From positions 1 to 64,000 of the forward strand of contig NZ_JAKMAJ010000013.1 of assembly GCF_022378355.1 (NCBI RefSeq): a DNA stretch of 64,000 nucleotides, in the 5' to 3' direction. Positions 37,184 to 48,847 of the stretch are shown piece after piece. The notes beneath the pieces were generated by a model, which made no database searches, was not told the DNA's origin, and was given only the letters and a program-made list of their open reading frames with translations. The position numbers were made by a program, and so were the translations under genes. Within the stretch, counting starts at the first letter, position 1. The number at the start of each line of letters is the position of its first letter. The stretch is from Brenneria bubanii. GTDB lineage: Bacteria > Pseudomonadota > Gammaproteobacteria > Enterobacterales > Enterobacteriaceae.

Positions 37184-37678
37184 TTAGTTATGCAGCACGC
37201 TATTCAACAGAATAGAAGTGATAATACCTGTCGCCGCCGCAATCAATACGTAGTTGCCATCGATGTAGGCCCAATGCTGGCCTGCTGGCGGTTCGCGTAG
37301 ACCGCGCGCGCGCCAGTCATTAACCCGGTAATCATCGCCGCGAAAACGCTGCGGCGCCGCGTGCCCCTTCCTGAAATTATTTCCGCGTGCGACAAAGTGA
37401 TCGCGTTCCTGGAAATGGGCCGAGTTGCGCTGTTCACGCGGCGCCTGGTTTTCCCTTTGTCCGCGCGTTTCACTGCTGTGATTGGCGTTAGGGACATTTC
37501 TTTGATTATTGTTGGCGCCAGGCGCATTTCTATGTTCGCCGCCATTTTGGCTATTACGCGGCAACATTTTCTGGTTTTGATCCTGCGGTCCGTTCATTCC
37601 TTGCGCAAATGTGATTCCGGAGAAAGAACCGGAAGCCAGAAGTAACGACATCATCAGAGCCAATGTTTTTTTCTTCAT
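37184..37678 (-). CDS. RcnB-family periplasmic protein
   Basis: A 164-residue exported protein. A cleavable signal peptide (about 1-25, ending TFA-Q) is followed by a long Asn/Gln/Arg-rich low-complexity region (about 26-110) and a C-terminal RcnB domain (DYRVNDWRARGLREPPAGQHWAYIDGN is the conserved stretch, about 118-140). A final hydrophobic segment (VLIAAATGIITSILL) ends the protein. RcnB of E. coli influences Ni/Co homeostasis; many paralogues have no known role. A GAGGAAAA ribosome-binding site precedes the ATG. Confidence 0.85.
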   Translation of the reverse strand: MKKKTLALMMSLLLASGSFSGITFAQGMNGPQDQNQKMLPRNSQNGGEHRNAPGANNNQRNVPNANHSSETRGQRENQAPREQRNSAHFQERDHFVARGNNFRKGHAAPQRFRGDDYRVNDWRARGLREPPAGQHWAYIDGNYVLIAAATGIITSILLNSVLHN

Positions 37679-38024
37679 TGTATTTTCCTCAACGCATAAA
37701 CAGTCTTATTCGAACTGGTTGACTGCAATATCGTTCACAATATCGCGGCGCGAAAGAGAGAACTATCTTAAAACCCAGAACCTGACAAGACATTACCAAA
37801 TCCAAACAAAATCCTAACACTATAAACAAAGCGTGATGACTTTAGGGTTTGCCGGCGTCAGGTTTTAGCGAGAAATCATGATTAGCGAAAGCAATGCGGC
37901 GGAGGGGATGTATCATGCTGGAAAACGTCAATCAGCGAATAGGCATTCCAGCATGTTTTTATTCAGAGACAACAGGTAATCACCTAAGCCATCGGCTTAC
38001 GTCATCAGAGAACGAAAGCGCGTG
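37679..38024. other. Intergenic region between RcnB-like gene and osmE
   Basis: About 345 bases, AT-rich near the RcnB-like start. It should hold that gene's promoter and the end of the osmE transcript. A 68-codon plus-strand frame overlaps the osmE 3' end and is not credible. I see no structured element. Confidence 0.4.
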
Positions 38025-38357
38025 TTATCGTTGTGGCGAGGTATCGTATGCCTGGCAGCTCTGGAAGCCTTTATTCAGAACGTGTCCGGTTTCGTCATAG
38101 CTGACAAAATAGTTTTGCGCCGTTCCATCACGGTTTTTCAACAGATAATTAGTACATGTCCCCTTCGCATTAACCATTCTTACTTCTGATGATCCCGCGC
38201 CCGCAATTTCACGAACCTGCGATTTGGTCATCCCCTTTTTCACATTTTTGACTACAGGTTCCGTCATCAGGCTTTCCGCTTGATTATAGGTTGTACATCC
38301 AGAAAGAAAGAGTACGCCTACAGCCGCCATACAGAGTACAAGTCTATTATTTTTCAT
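38025..38357 (-). CDS. osmE: Osmotically inducible lipoprotein OsmE
   Basis: A 110-residue SmpA/OmlA-fold lipoprotein with lipobox LSGC (Cys at residue 21) and the family segment VKKGMTKSQVREIAG. Its position beside nadE, divergently, is as in E. coli. OsmE is induced by high osmolarity; its molecular role is unclear. A GAGGTAA ribosome-binding site precedes the ATG. Confidence 0.93.
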   Translation of the reverse strand: MKNNRLVLCMAAVGVLFLSGCTTYNQAESLMTEPVVKNVKKGMTKSQVREIAGAGSSEVRMVNAKGTCTNYLLKNRDGTAQNYFVSYDETGHVLNKGFQSCQAYDTSPQR

Positions 38358-38586
38358 TGCATTACCTCATATGAATGGGTTACAGCTAAGGTTAGATGAC
38401 AAAAGGCGTTTATTCAAATTATAACCATACTTATACCTGCGCTCGCGCAAGATGAAAGCGGTCACTTCATCCATAGATAAAACAGCTGATAGCAAGCTTG
38501 TTCTTTTTCTTCACGCCAATTAGCTTTACACTCTGATGATTAAGGCAATTTTGGTCAGGATCAACAAGTTCAGGAAGGGGAACGTT

Positions 38587-39411
38587 ATGTCATTACAACA
38601 AGACATTATTCACGCGCTGGGCGTCAAGAGCAGTATCGACCCGGCGAAAGAAATCCGTGTCAGCGTTGATTTTTTAAAGAACTATCTGCTAGCGCATCCA
38701 TTTGTGAAGTCGTTGGTTCTGGGGATCAGCGGCGGGCAGGATTCAACCCTGACCGGCAAGCTCTGTCAGACGGCCATCACCGAAATGCGTAATGAAACCG
38801 GGAATCAGGATTATCAATTCATCGCCGTGCGTTTACCTTATGGCGTTCAGGCGGATGAAGCCGACTGTCAGCAAGCCATTGCCTTTATCAAGCCGGATCA
38901 GGTGCTGACCGTTAATATCAAACCCGCGGTGGAAGCCAGCGAAGCGACGCTGAAAGCCATCGGCATTACGCTATCCGACTTTGTGAAAGGTAATGAAAAA
39001 GCCCGCGAGCGCATGAAAGCGCAATACAGTATTGCCGGAATGAACGCCGGTCTGGTGGTAGGAACGGACCACGCCGCGGAAGCGGTAACCGGCTTCTTCA
39101 CTAAATACGGCGATGGCGGTACGGACATTAATCCCATATTCCGCCTCAACAAACGTCAGGGCAAAGCCTTGCTGCGTGAATTAGGCTGCCCGGAAAATCT
39201 ATACACCAAAGCCCCGACGGCCGATCTGGAAGACGATCGCCCCGCGTTGCCGGACGAAGTGGCTTTGGGCATCACCTATGAAAAAATAGATGACTATCTT
39301 GAAGGTAAAAAAATCGATGAGAAAGAGGCGGCGATTATCGAAAACTGGTATCGCAAAACCGAACATAAACGCCGGCCGCCAGTGACCGTTTTCGACGACT
39401 TCTGGCGTTAA
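38587..39411 (+). CDS. nadE: Ammonia-dependent NAD synthetase NadE
   Basis: A 274-residue N-type ATP pyrophosphatase. The PP-loop SGGQDST lies near residues 46-52. It amidates nicotinic acid adenine dinucleotide to NAD. There is no N-terminal glutaminase domain, so ammonia is the nitrogen donor. ATG 38587 has AGGAAGGGG upstream and matches E. coli. A hairpin with AGCGGAT/ATCCGCT arms at 39430-39455 follows. Confidence 0.96.
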   Translation: MSLQQDIIHALGVKSSIDPAKEIRVSVDFLKNYLLAHPFVKSLVLGISGGQDSTLTGKLCQTAITEMRNETGNQDYQFIAVRLPYGVQADEADCQQAIAFIKPDQVLTVNIKPAVEASEATLKAIGITLSDFVKGNEKARERMKAQYSIAGMNAGLVVGTDHAAEAVTGFFTKYGDGGTDINPIFRLNKRQGKALLRELGCPENLYTKAPTADLEDDRPALPDEVALGITYEKIDDYLEGKKIDEKEAAIIENWYRKTEHKRRPPVTVFDDFWR

Positions 39412-39429
39412 TTTTTATTGATTTCACGG

Positions 39430-39459
39430 AGCGGATACTGACAACGGCATCCGCTTTAT
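39430..39459 (+). terminator. Terminator after nadE
   Basis: AGCGGAT and ATCCGCT arms with a 12-base interior, followed by TTATTATTT. Confidence 0.6.
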
Positions 39460-39492
39460 TATTTCGGCTTTATACCAGTAAGACACTTCATC

Positions 39493-40386
39493 ATGAGCTT
39501 GACGCCACAACGCGCGACGCTTGCAGGCTTGTTGGCAATCATTCTGTGGAGTACTTCCGTCGGACTGATTCGGGGCCTTACCGAAGTTCTCGGCCCGATA
39601 GGCGGCGCCGCCATGATCTATTCGACGACGACGCTATGTCTGTTCCTGTTTTATGGTATTCCACGCTTGCAAACGCTGCCTAAAACCTATTTGTTGATCG
39701 GCGGCCCCTTGTTTGTCTGCTATGAAATTTTTCTCTCTCTTGCCATCGGGTTAGCCAATAACCGTTTACAGGCTATGGAGTTGGGAATGATTAACTATCT
39801 GTGGCCCAGTCTGACCATTCTGTTCGCTATCTTCATCAACCGACAACAAAGCCGGATCATACTCTGGCTGGGGTTAGCGCTGTCCCTGGCCGGGATTATC
39901 TGGATTATGAAAGGGGACGGCGAATGGTCTCCCAGGTTGCTGTGGCAGAATATTCTTTCTAATCCGCTGGCCTACGGACTGGCATTTTCCGCCGCGGCGG
40001 TTTGGGCGCTCTATTGCAATATCACCAAACGTTACGGTCAGGGAAAGAGCGGGATTTCCCTGTTTTTTCTCGTTGCCTCATGCGTGCTGTGGATGCAATA
40101 CGCGCTCAGCGCCGAAGGCGCGATTGTACTGACGCTGCCGGCATCATTCGAACTGATCTTTATGGGCGCGTCCACCGCGCTGGCCTACACCGCCTGGAAC
40201 GCCGGGATTCAATCCGGCAACCTGACCCTGCTGGCGACCGCATCTTATTTTACGCCCATCCTTTCTACGCTGCTGGCTGCGCTGTGGCTGAGAACATCGC
40301 CAACCGTCTCTTTCTGGCAAGGCGTGCTGATGGTGACGGCCGGTTCCCTGGTCTGCTGGCTGGCAACCCGGCAATCCGCGCGATAA
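39493..40386 (+). CDS. yddG: Aromatic amino acid exporter YddG (DMT family)
   Basis: A 297-residue EamA-type transporter with ten predicted helices. Sequence features such as LWSTSVGLIRGLTE at the N-terminus and AYTAWNAGIQSGNLTLLATASYFTP (C-terminal repeat) match YddG. E. coli YddG exports aromatic amino acids and paraquat-like compounds. It follows nadE by about 80 bases and starts at ATG 39493. Confidence 0.88.
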   Translation: MSLTPQRATLAGLLAIILWSTSVGLIRGLTEVLGPIGGAAMIYSTTTLCLFLFYGIPRLQTLPKTYLLIGGPLFVCYEIFLSLAIGLANNRLQAMELGMINYLWPSLTILFAIFINRQQSRIILWLGLALSLAGIIWIMKGDGEWSPRLLWQNILSNPLAYGLAFSAAAVWALYCNITKRYGQGKSGISLFFLVASCVLWMQYALSAEGAIVLTLPASFELIFMGASTALAYTAWNAGIQSGNLTLLATASYFTPILSTLLAALWLRTSPTVSFWQGVLMVTAGSLVCWLATRQSAR

Positions 40387-40468
40387 GCGGCGGGGATGAT
40401 TTCTCCGTCCCCTTCGCAAGATTTACCTGTTATAGTGATTTCACGTTTTTCTCTGCAAATATTACGAC

Positions 40469-42187
40469 ATGCTGCGTCGCTTTTTCTCTTATTACTCACC
40501 CTATAAAGGGTTATTCATTCTCGACTTTGGCTGTGCCATCATCGCAGGTTTACTCGAACTGGGTTTCCCGATGGCGATCAAATCGTTCATTGATACGCTG
40601 CTGCCAGAACAAAATTGGACATTGATTCTGCTGGCCTCCATCGCTTTGCTGGTCGTTTACCTGTTGAACACCGCGCTGATGGCAATCGTGAACTATTGGG
40701 GACACGCGTTGGGGGTTGGTATAGAGACGGACATGCGCCGACAGGCGTTTGAGCACCTGCAAAATCTGCCGTTTCGTTATTACGACAATATGAAAACCGG
40801 TCATATTATCACCCATGTCACCAAAGATTTGGAAGAAGTGGGCGAGATTGCACACCACGGCCCTGAAGATCTGTTTATTGCCGTGATGACCTTCGTCGGC
40901 GCCTTTATTCTGATGGCGACGGTACATCTGCCGCTGGCTATGCTCACCATCGTTATCGTGCCGTTCATGACCTTTCTGGTGAGTCGTTATGGCGCCCGGA
41001 TGACGGAAACCTGGCGGCAGTTATTCGGTCAGGTTGGCAATTTCAACGCCCGGATTGAAGAAAGCGTCGGCGGCATTCGCGTGGTGAAGGCCTTCGCCAA
41101 TGAGTCGCATGAAAAGCGGCTGTTTTCCCACGACAATGAAAATTATCGCCGTACCAAGCTTCAGGCTTACCGCATCATGACGGCTAGCCTGACGCTCAGC
41201 TACCTCAGTACGCGCTTGATACAGCTTATCGTGATGTTGGCGGGTATTTGGTATGTCATTAAAGGCGAACTCAGCTATGGCGGTTTTATCGGCTTCCTGC
41301 TGCTGATTGAGGTTTTTTTCCGTCCGGTCGCCAAAATTACTTCGGTTCTGGAAAGCTATCCCAAAGGGATCGCCGGCTTTAAACGCTTTACCCAACTTAT
41401 CGATACCGTGCCGGACATTACCGACGCACCGAATGCCCGGCACGTGGAAACGCTGAAAGGCGATATCTGGTTTAATCAGGTCAGCTTCGGCTACAGCGCC
41501 GACCGCCCTATCATTCATAACGTCAACCTGTCTATTCACGCCGGGGAAACCGTTGCGTTCGTTGGCCCTTCCGGCGCGGGAAAAACCACACTCTGCTCAT
41601 TGCTACCGCGTTTTTACGATCTGACCGGCGGCAGCATTACCATTGACGGCATTGATATCCGGGAGATGACGCAAACCTCGCTGCGTAGTCAGATCGGTAT
41701 CGTCCAGCAGGATGTTTTCCTGTTCGGCGGCAGCATTCGCGAAAACATCGCTTACGGCAAACTTAATGCCAACGATGAGGAAATTATGCTGGCCGCGCGG
41801 CGCGCGCGGCTGGATGCCTTGATAGAAAACCTGCCGGACGGATTGGATACCCTGGTGGGCGAGCGCGGCGTCAAGCTGTCTGGCGGCCAGAAACAGCGCT
41901 TATCCATCGCGCGAATCTTCCTGAAAAATCCGCCGATATTAATTCTGGATGAGGCGACCTCGGCGCTGGATACCGCGACGGAACAGGCGATTCAACAGTC
42001 GCTGAGCGAACTGTCCGCTGGGCGCACCACATTGGTCATCGCCCACCGTCTGGCGACAATACAGAACGCCGAACGTATTGTGGTGGTGGATAGCGGCGGC
42101 ATTATCGAACAGGGCAGCCATCAGGATTTGCTGGCGCACAGCGGTATATACGCCAGCCTGCATCAGGCGCAGTTCGGCTATGCCTGA
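40469..42187 (+). CDS. ABC exporter, fused TMD-NBD half-transporter
   Basis: A 572-residue type IV ABC half-transporter. Six helices occupy about 1-320; the ATPase domain carries Walker A GPSGAGKTT (about 369), signature LSGGQKQR (about 470), Walker B ILILDEATSALD (about 490) and the H-loop IAHRLAT. Homodimerisation is expected. The substrate is unknown; it resembles general multidrug or lipid exporters rather than true MsbA. It starts 82 bases after yddG and ends before a strong terminator. Confidence 0.88.
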   Translation: MLRRFFSYYSPYKGLFILDFGCAIIAGLLELGFPMAIKSFIDTLLPEQNWTLILLASIALLVVYLLNTALMAIVNYWGHALGVGIETDMRRQAFEHLQNLPFRYYDNMKTGHIITHVTKDLEEVGEIAHHGPEDLFIAVMTFVGAFILMATVHLPLAMLTIVIVPFMTFLVSRYGARMTETWRQLFGQVGNFNARIEESVGGIRVVKAFANESHEKRLFSHDNENYRRTKLQAYRIMTASLTLSYLSTRLIQLIVMLAGIWYVIKGELSYGGFIGFLLLIEVFFRPVAKITSVLESYPKGIAGFKRFTQLIDTVPDITDAPNARHVETLKGDIWFNQVSFGYSADRPIIHNVNLSIHAGETVAFVGPSGAGKTTLCSLLPRFYDLTGGSITIDGIDIREMTQTSLRSQIGIVQQDVFLFGGSIRENIAYGKLNANDEEIMLAARRARLDALIENLPDGLDTLVGERGVKLSGGQKQRLSIARIFLKNPPILILDEATSALDTATEQAIQQSLSELSAGRTTLVIAHRLATIQNAERIVVVDSGGIIEQGSHQDLLAHSGIYASLHQAQFGYA

Positions 42188-42212
42188 TATATCTGCTGCC
42201 GCGCTGCTTTAT

Positions 42213-42239
42213 CGGGGAGTGGTGGCTCCCCGTTTTTTA
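42213..42239 (+). terminator. Intrinsic terminator after ABC exporter
   Basis: CGGGGAG-TGGTGG-CTCCCCG followed by six T. Confidence 0.9.
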
Positions 42240-42415
42240 TCGACGATGCGAGAAAATGACGCGCCTCCTCCGCCCTAAGTAAACCATCATTCAGCAAGAC
42301 AACGATAAAACGCTTTAACCGGCCCGCAGACATAAGCAGGCGTAGATTAAAGTTCATGCTTGTGAAAACAGATGGTATGATCTTATCAATACTTTCAACT
42401 ACATAACAAATATCT

Positions 42416-43489
42416 ATGCAAACGCCTTTGATCAGATTCCGTCAGTTCCGCTTTTTGCCTTTATTCGCGCTACTCCTTCCTTCGGTCGTTTTCAGCGCCG
42501 AGTCGGAAGGCAAATATTTCACCTACAAGGATTGGGAAATCGCCTGCGACAATACCCTCACCTGCCGTGCGGCAGGCTATTCGGATGAGGAGCAAGAGCA
42601 GAAAGTCTCGCTGTTATTGACTCGTCAGGCGGGTCCCGGCACCACATTAACCGGTAAATTGATGTGGGGCGATGATGATAGCGAAGCGACAAAACACGCC
42701 GGCAACGAAAACATAACGCTATACATAGATGGCGTGAATAAAGGCGACGCATCAAGCACGGATGACGGCGAAGCCAATTTGACGGAGCAACAGCTTCGTC
42801 CGCTATTGAATGCATTAAGGGGCGACGGCAAAATCGAATTCACAAGGTTTGGCGAAACACGCGCGCTATCGGGCGCCGGCGCTTACGCCATTTTGTTAAA
42901 AATGGATGAAACACAGGGCCGTATCGGCACCACCAGCGCCATTACGCGCCCGGGAAACAAAGTCGATGTGCCGCCGGCGCGCCCTGCGCCCACGATTCAT
43001 GCGGTGATGACGCAAGACGGCCCATCACGCAAGTTAACGGCCAGCGAACAGTCGCTGTTATTGCCCAGGCTACGGGCGACGTTAGGTGATCAATGTGACG
43101 AACGTTCAGTCGATGACCAGGATGAAGACGATCAGGCGCCAGAACTCAGGACGCTCGACGACAAAACGTCGCTGATCAGTATGCTGTGCTGGCGAGCAGC
43201 CTATAACGAAGGCTATGCTTTCTGGACCATCAGCAATGATATGAAGAGCGCCCCGCAGCTGATTACCACCTCAGGTACTGTTTATTATGAAGGCGGTATC
43301 GATGAAGAACAGAAGGGGCGAGGATTGGGCGACTGTACTAGCATGGCGTCCTGGACATGGGACGGCAGCGCTTTTCGTCAAAGCGATATTTACACCACCG
43401 GACTATGTCGATTGATCCGCGCGGGCGGTCCCTGGGTGCTGCCGACCTGGACGACCAACGTCATTCAGCCGGAGAAACCGGCAAAATAG
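42416..43489 (+). CDS. DUF1176 periplasmic protein
   Basis: A 357-residue exported protein with a signal peptide (about 1-27, VVFS-A). The mature part begins with YFTYKDWEIACDNTLTCRAAGY, the conserved start of DUF1176, and ends with a Trp-rich C-terminal lobe holding several Cys residues (GLGDCTS, GLCRLI). The Cys positions suggest disulfides. The function is unknown. It is an independent unit between terminators at 42213 and 43508. Confidence 0.85.
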   Translation: MQTPLIRFRQFRFLPLFALLLPSVVFSAESEGKYFTYKDWEIACDNTLTCRAAGYSDEEQEQKVSLLLTRQAGPGTTLTGKLMWGDDDSEATKHAGNENITLYIDGVNKGDASSTDDGEANLTEQQLRPLLNALRGDGKIEFTRFGETRALSGAGAYAILLKMDETQGRIGTTSAITRPGNKVDVPPARPAPTIHAVMTQDGPSRKLTASEQSLLLPRLRATLGDQCDERSVDDQDEDDQAPELRTLDDKTSLISMLCWRAAYNEGYAFWTISNDMKSAPQLITTSGTVYYEGGIDEEQKGRGLGDCTSMASWTWDGSAFRQSDIYTTGLCRLIRAGGPWVLPTWTTNVIQPEKPAK

Positions 43490-43507
43490 CGCAACTGAGT
43501 GTAAAGA

Positions 43508-43529
43508 AAAGGCCGCTTACGCGGCCTTT
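43508..43529. terminator. Terminator between DUF1176 gene and ihfA
   Basis: AAAGGCCGC and GCGGCCTTT with loop TTAC serve convergent genes on both strands. Confidence 0.85.
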
Positions 43530-43545
43530 GGGGTATCTCTTTTAC

Positions 43546-43842
43546 TTACTCTTTGGGAGAGGCGTTCTCTACCCTACTCTTTAACTTTTGCCCCGGACGG
43601 AACGTGACCACACGGCGCGCCGTAATCGGAATATCTTCGCCAGTTTTTGGGTTACGTCCCGGTCGTTGGTTCTTGTCTCGCAAGTCAAAGTTGCCAAAAC
43701 CCGACAATTTGACCTGCTCGCCATTTTCCAAAGCGCGACGAACTTCTTCAAAAAACAGCTCGACTAGCTCTTTGGCATCCCGTTTGCTCAGCCCAAGCTT
43801 CTCAAACAGGTATTCTGACATTTCAGCTTTAGTAAGCGCCAT
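43546..43842 (-). CDS. ihfA: Integration host factor alpha subunit
   Basis: A 98-residue DNABII protein. [20 protein letters not shown] is the IHF-alpha N-terminus and [12 protein letters not shown] (about residues 62-73) holds the DNA-intercalating Pro. With IHF-beta it bends DNA sharply at specific sites. The ATG lies four bases after the pheT stop, so it is the last gene of the thrS-ihfA cluster, as in E. coli. Confidence 0.97.
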   Translation of the reverse strand: MALTKAEMSEYLFEKLGLSKRDAKELVELFFEEVRRALENGEQVKLSGFGNFDLRDKNQRPGRNPKTGEDIPITARRVVTFRPGQKLKSRVENASPKE

Positions 43843-43846
43843 AGGT

Positions 43847-46234
43847 TCAATCCCTCAAGGATGCTTGGAATCGCTGTTTTAATGCTGCTACACATTGTGC
43901 AACGGTAGCGGCAATTTCCTCTTCTGCCAGTGTACGGGAGGTATCTTGCAAGATCAGGCTCACAGCCAGGCTCTTATACCCATCCGCTACGCCCTTCCCT
44001 CGGTACACGTCGAATAAGTTTACGCCAACTAACTGATTTGCGCCAACTTTCTTACATTCGGCTAAAATATCGCCAGCGGGGACGTTTTCAGCCACTACAA
44101 TTGCGATATCACGACGGTTTGCAGGGAAGCGAGAAATATTGCTCGCATCAGGCAGCACGCGGTCTGCGACCTTGCTCCACAACAGTTCAAACACCACGGT
44201 ACGGCCGTTCAGATCCAGCTTACGCTCCAGTTCCGGATGGATAACCCCAATAAATCCAATGCGTTCCCCGCAGAGATAAATAGCAGCACTTTGCCCCGGA
44301 TGCAATGCCGGATTAGCTTCCGCTTTGAATTCAATGTCGGATAATTTACCGGTCAGGGCGAGTACGGCTTCCAGATCGCCTTTTAAATCATAGAAGTCAA
44401 CGCTCTGACGAGCCAGATCCCAATGTTCTTCATAGCGGCTGCCGGTAATCACGCCGGCGAGCATCAGCTCCTGACGAATGCCCAGATTAGCGCTGCCGTC
44501 CGGTACGAAACGCAGACCGCTTTCAAACAGGCGCAGACGGTTTTGCTGGCGGTTCTGGTTGTAAACCACCGCGCTCAGCAGACCGCTCCACAAAGACAGG
44601 CGCATGGCTGACATCTCGGCGGAGATTGGACTCGGCAAAATCAACGCATCTTCGTCTGGATGAATTAACGCTTGAATTTTAGGATCAACAAAACTGTAAG
44701 TAATTGCTTCCTGGTAGCCGTGATCGACTAACAATGTCTTCACGCGCTTAAGAGAAAGATCCGCCTCACGATGAGCGGTCATTTTCAGCGGCGCCTGCGT
44801 GGGGATATTCGGAATATTATCATAGCCATACAGGCGGGCGACTTCTTCCACCAGATCTTCTTCAATATCCATATCAAAACGCCAGCTCGGCGCAATGGCC
44901 TGCCAGCCGGCATCGCTTTTCGTCACCTGACAGCCCAGCCGCTGTAAAATATCGCTGACCTGCTCGTCGGCAATATGATGGCCGATTAAACGATCCAGTT
45001 TTTCACGGCGCAGCGTAATGGTGGCGCGCGCCGGTAAGTCAGCGGCGCTGGTTACCTCTATCACCGGGCCGACCTGACCGCCGCAGATATCAATCAGCAG
45101 TTGCGTCGCACGCTCCATCGCGTTGAACTGCATCGCCGGATCAACGCCGCGTTCGTAGCGGTGAGAAGCGTCGGTATGCAGGCCATGGCGGCGCGCGCGA
45201 CCGGTAATCGACAGCGGATTAAAATAGGCGCACTCCAGCAGAACATTCTGGGTATTGGCATTCACGCCGGAGTGCTCGCCGCCGAAAATGCCGCCTAACG
45301 CCAACGCTTTCTGCTGGTCCGCAATCACCAGCGTGTCGGATTTCAGCTTCACTTCATTGCCGTCCAGCAGCGTCAACGCTTCATTTTCCCGCGCCATGCG
45401 AACAACGATGCCGCCGTCGAGACGATCGAGGTCAAAAGCATGCATCGGCTGGCCTAATTCCAGCAATACATAGTTGGTGACGTCAACAACCGGGTCAATA
45501 GAGCGAATGCCGCAGCGGCGCAGCTTTTCGCGCATCCACAGCGGCGTGGCGGCATTGAGGTCAATGTTTTTCACCACGCGCCCCAGATAGCGCGGACAAG
45601 CCTGGGGAACATCGACCTGAATCGGCAGCGTATCCGCAATCGTTGCCTCAACCGGGGCAATGGTCGGTTGCGTCAACGCCAGTTGATTAAGCACCGCGAC
45701 GTCGCGCGCAATGCCGATGATGCCAAGGCAGTCGGCGCGGTTTGGCGTTACGCTGATATCAATGGTGTTATCGTCAAGCTGAAGGTAATCACGAATGTCG
45801 GTACCGATCGGCGCATTTTGCGGCAATTCGATAATACCGTCGTGATCGTCTGAAATACCCAGTTCGGAGAATGAACATAACATCCCTTCTGAGGGTTCGC
45901 CCCGCAGCTTGGCCGCTTTGATTTTAAAATCGCCCGGCAATACCGCGCCGATGGTGGCGACCGCAACCTTTAGCCCCTGACGGCAGTTAGGCGCGCCGCA
46001 AACAATATCCAGCGGACGATCGCCGCCGACGTTGACCTTCGTTACCCGCAGTTTGTCTGCATTAGGGTGCTGAGCGCACTCCATCACCTCACCGACGACC
46101 ACGCCGTGGAACGCGCCGGCAACCGGCTCAACGCCGTCCACTTCCAGGCCGGCCATGGTGATTTGTTCCGATAATGCTTCACTGTCAATCGCCGGGTTTA
46201 CCCACTCGCGCAACCAGAGTTCACTGAATTTCAT
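43847..46234 (-). CDS. pheT: Phenylalanyl-tRNA synthetase beta subunit
   Basis: A 795-residue PheT. The N-terminal tRNA-binding OB domain (about 40-150), the B3/B4 editing domain (about 215-390), B5 and the C-terminal ferredoxin-like anticodon-binding domain are of usual length. With PheS it forms the alpha2-beta2 enzyme and hydrolyses Tyr-tRNA(Phe). It begins 15 bases after pheS. Confidence 0.97.
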   Translation of the reverse strand: MKFSELWLREWVNPAIDSEALSEQITMAGLEVDGVEPVAGAFHGVVVGEVMECAQHPNADKLRVTKVNVGGDRPLDIVCGAPNCRQGLKVAVATIGAVLPGDFKIKAAKLRGEPSEGMLCSFSELGISDDHDGIIELPQNAPIGTDIRDYLQLDDNTIDISVTPNRADCLGIIGIARDVAVLNQLALTQPTIAPVEATIADTLPIQVDVPQACPRYLGRVVKNIDLNAATPLWMREKLRRCGIRSIDPVVDVTNYVLLELGQPMHAFDLDRLDGGIVVRMARENEALTLLDGNEVKLKSDTLVIADQQKALALGGIFGGEHSGVNANTQNVLLECAYFNPLSITGRARRHGLHTDASHRYERGVDPAMQFNAMERATQLLIDICGGQVGPVIEVTSAADLPARATITLRREKLDRLIGHHIADEQVSDILQRLGCQVTKSDAGWQAIAPSWRFDMDIEEDLVEEVARLYGYDNIPNIPTQAPLKMTAHREADLSLKRVKTLLVDHGYQEAITYSFVDPKIQALIHPDEDALILPSPISAEMSAMRLSLWSGLLSAVVYNQNRQQNRLRLFESGLRFVPDGSANLGIRQELMLAGVITGSRYEEHWDLARQSVDFYDLKGDLEAVLALTGKLSDIEFKAEANPALHPGQSAAIYLCGERIGFIGVIHPELERKLDLNGRTVVFELLWSKVADRVLPDASNISRFPANRRDIAIVVAENVPAGDILAECKKVGANQLVGVNLFDVYRGKGVADGYKSLAVSLILQDTSRTLAEEEIAATVAQCVAALKQRFQASLRD

Positions 46235-46249
46235 GATGATATTCCCGCC

Positions 46250-47323
<1,074 letters not shown>

Positions 47324-47337
47324 TTATGCTCATTAAA

Positions 47338-47363
47338 CAAAAAAGCCTCCCTGAGGGAGGCTT
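47338..47363 (-). terminator. pheST attenuator terminator
   Basis: AAGCCTCCC-TCA-GGGAGGCTT followed by T on the minus strand, between pheM and pheS. This is the Phe-tRNA-responsive attenuator known in E. coli. Confidence 0.92.
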
Positions 47364-47409
47364 AGGCGCTGCTTTTCGTTTCTTTTCTTACGCGCAAAGC
47401 CCCCTGAGA

Positions 47410-47454
47410 TCAGGCGCTAAAGTAAAAAAAGAAACGGAAAATAGCAGTATGCAT
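47410..47454 (-). CDS. pheM: pheST operon leader peptide PheM
   Basis: A 14-codon leader peptide, [14 protein letters not shown], with five Phe codons, three of them consecutive, closely like E. coli PheM ([14 protein letters not shown]). Ribosome stalling at the Phe codons when Phe-tRNA is scarce prevents formation of the terminator at 47338-47363 and allows pheST expression. Confidence 0.95.
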   Translation of the reverse strand: [14 protein letters not shown]

Positions 47455-47570
47455 ACTTGCGTTACCTTGTCGTCATCGTAAACAGAAAAAAGAGTCGCTT
47501 TATTGAAAGATGAGACACAAAAAATGTCAACGTTAATGCTTATATGTTCAGGCATTCACGCATAGAAAAC

Positions 47571-47599
47571 TAAAAGAGGGAGACAAGCTCCCTCTTTTA
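47571..47599 (-). terminator. Terminator after rplT
   Basis: TAAAAGAGGGAG and CTCCCTCTTTTA pair around ACAAG just after the rplT stop; it would end the thrS-rplT transcripts before the pheM leader. Confidence 0.8.
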
Positions 47600-47605
47600 A
47601 CTGAC

Positions 47606-47980
<375 letters not shown>

Positions 47981-48005
47981 TTATTCTAAATTCAAAAAAG
48001 GGTAC

Positions 48006-48224
<219 letters not shown>

Positions 48225-48301
48225 TTAATTACAACGAATCAGATAAGGCGAATCAAACCCGCACAGCGCAAACGCCGTGCGGGTTTGGCTACTTGAATGC
48301 C

Positions 48302-48847
<546 letters not shown>

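Noticed and set aside
37894-38100. 68-codon plus-strand ORF overlapping the osmE 3' end
   Set aside because: No ribosome-binding site, overlaps a real gene antisense, no recognisable domain.
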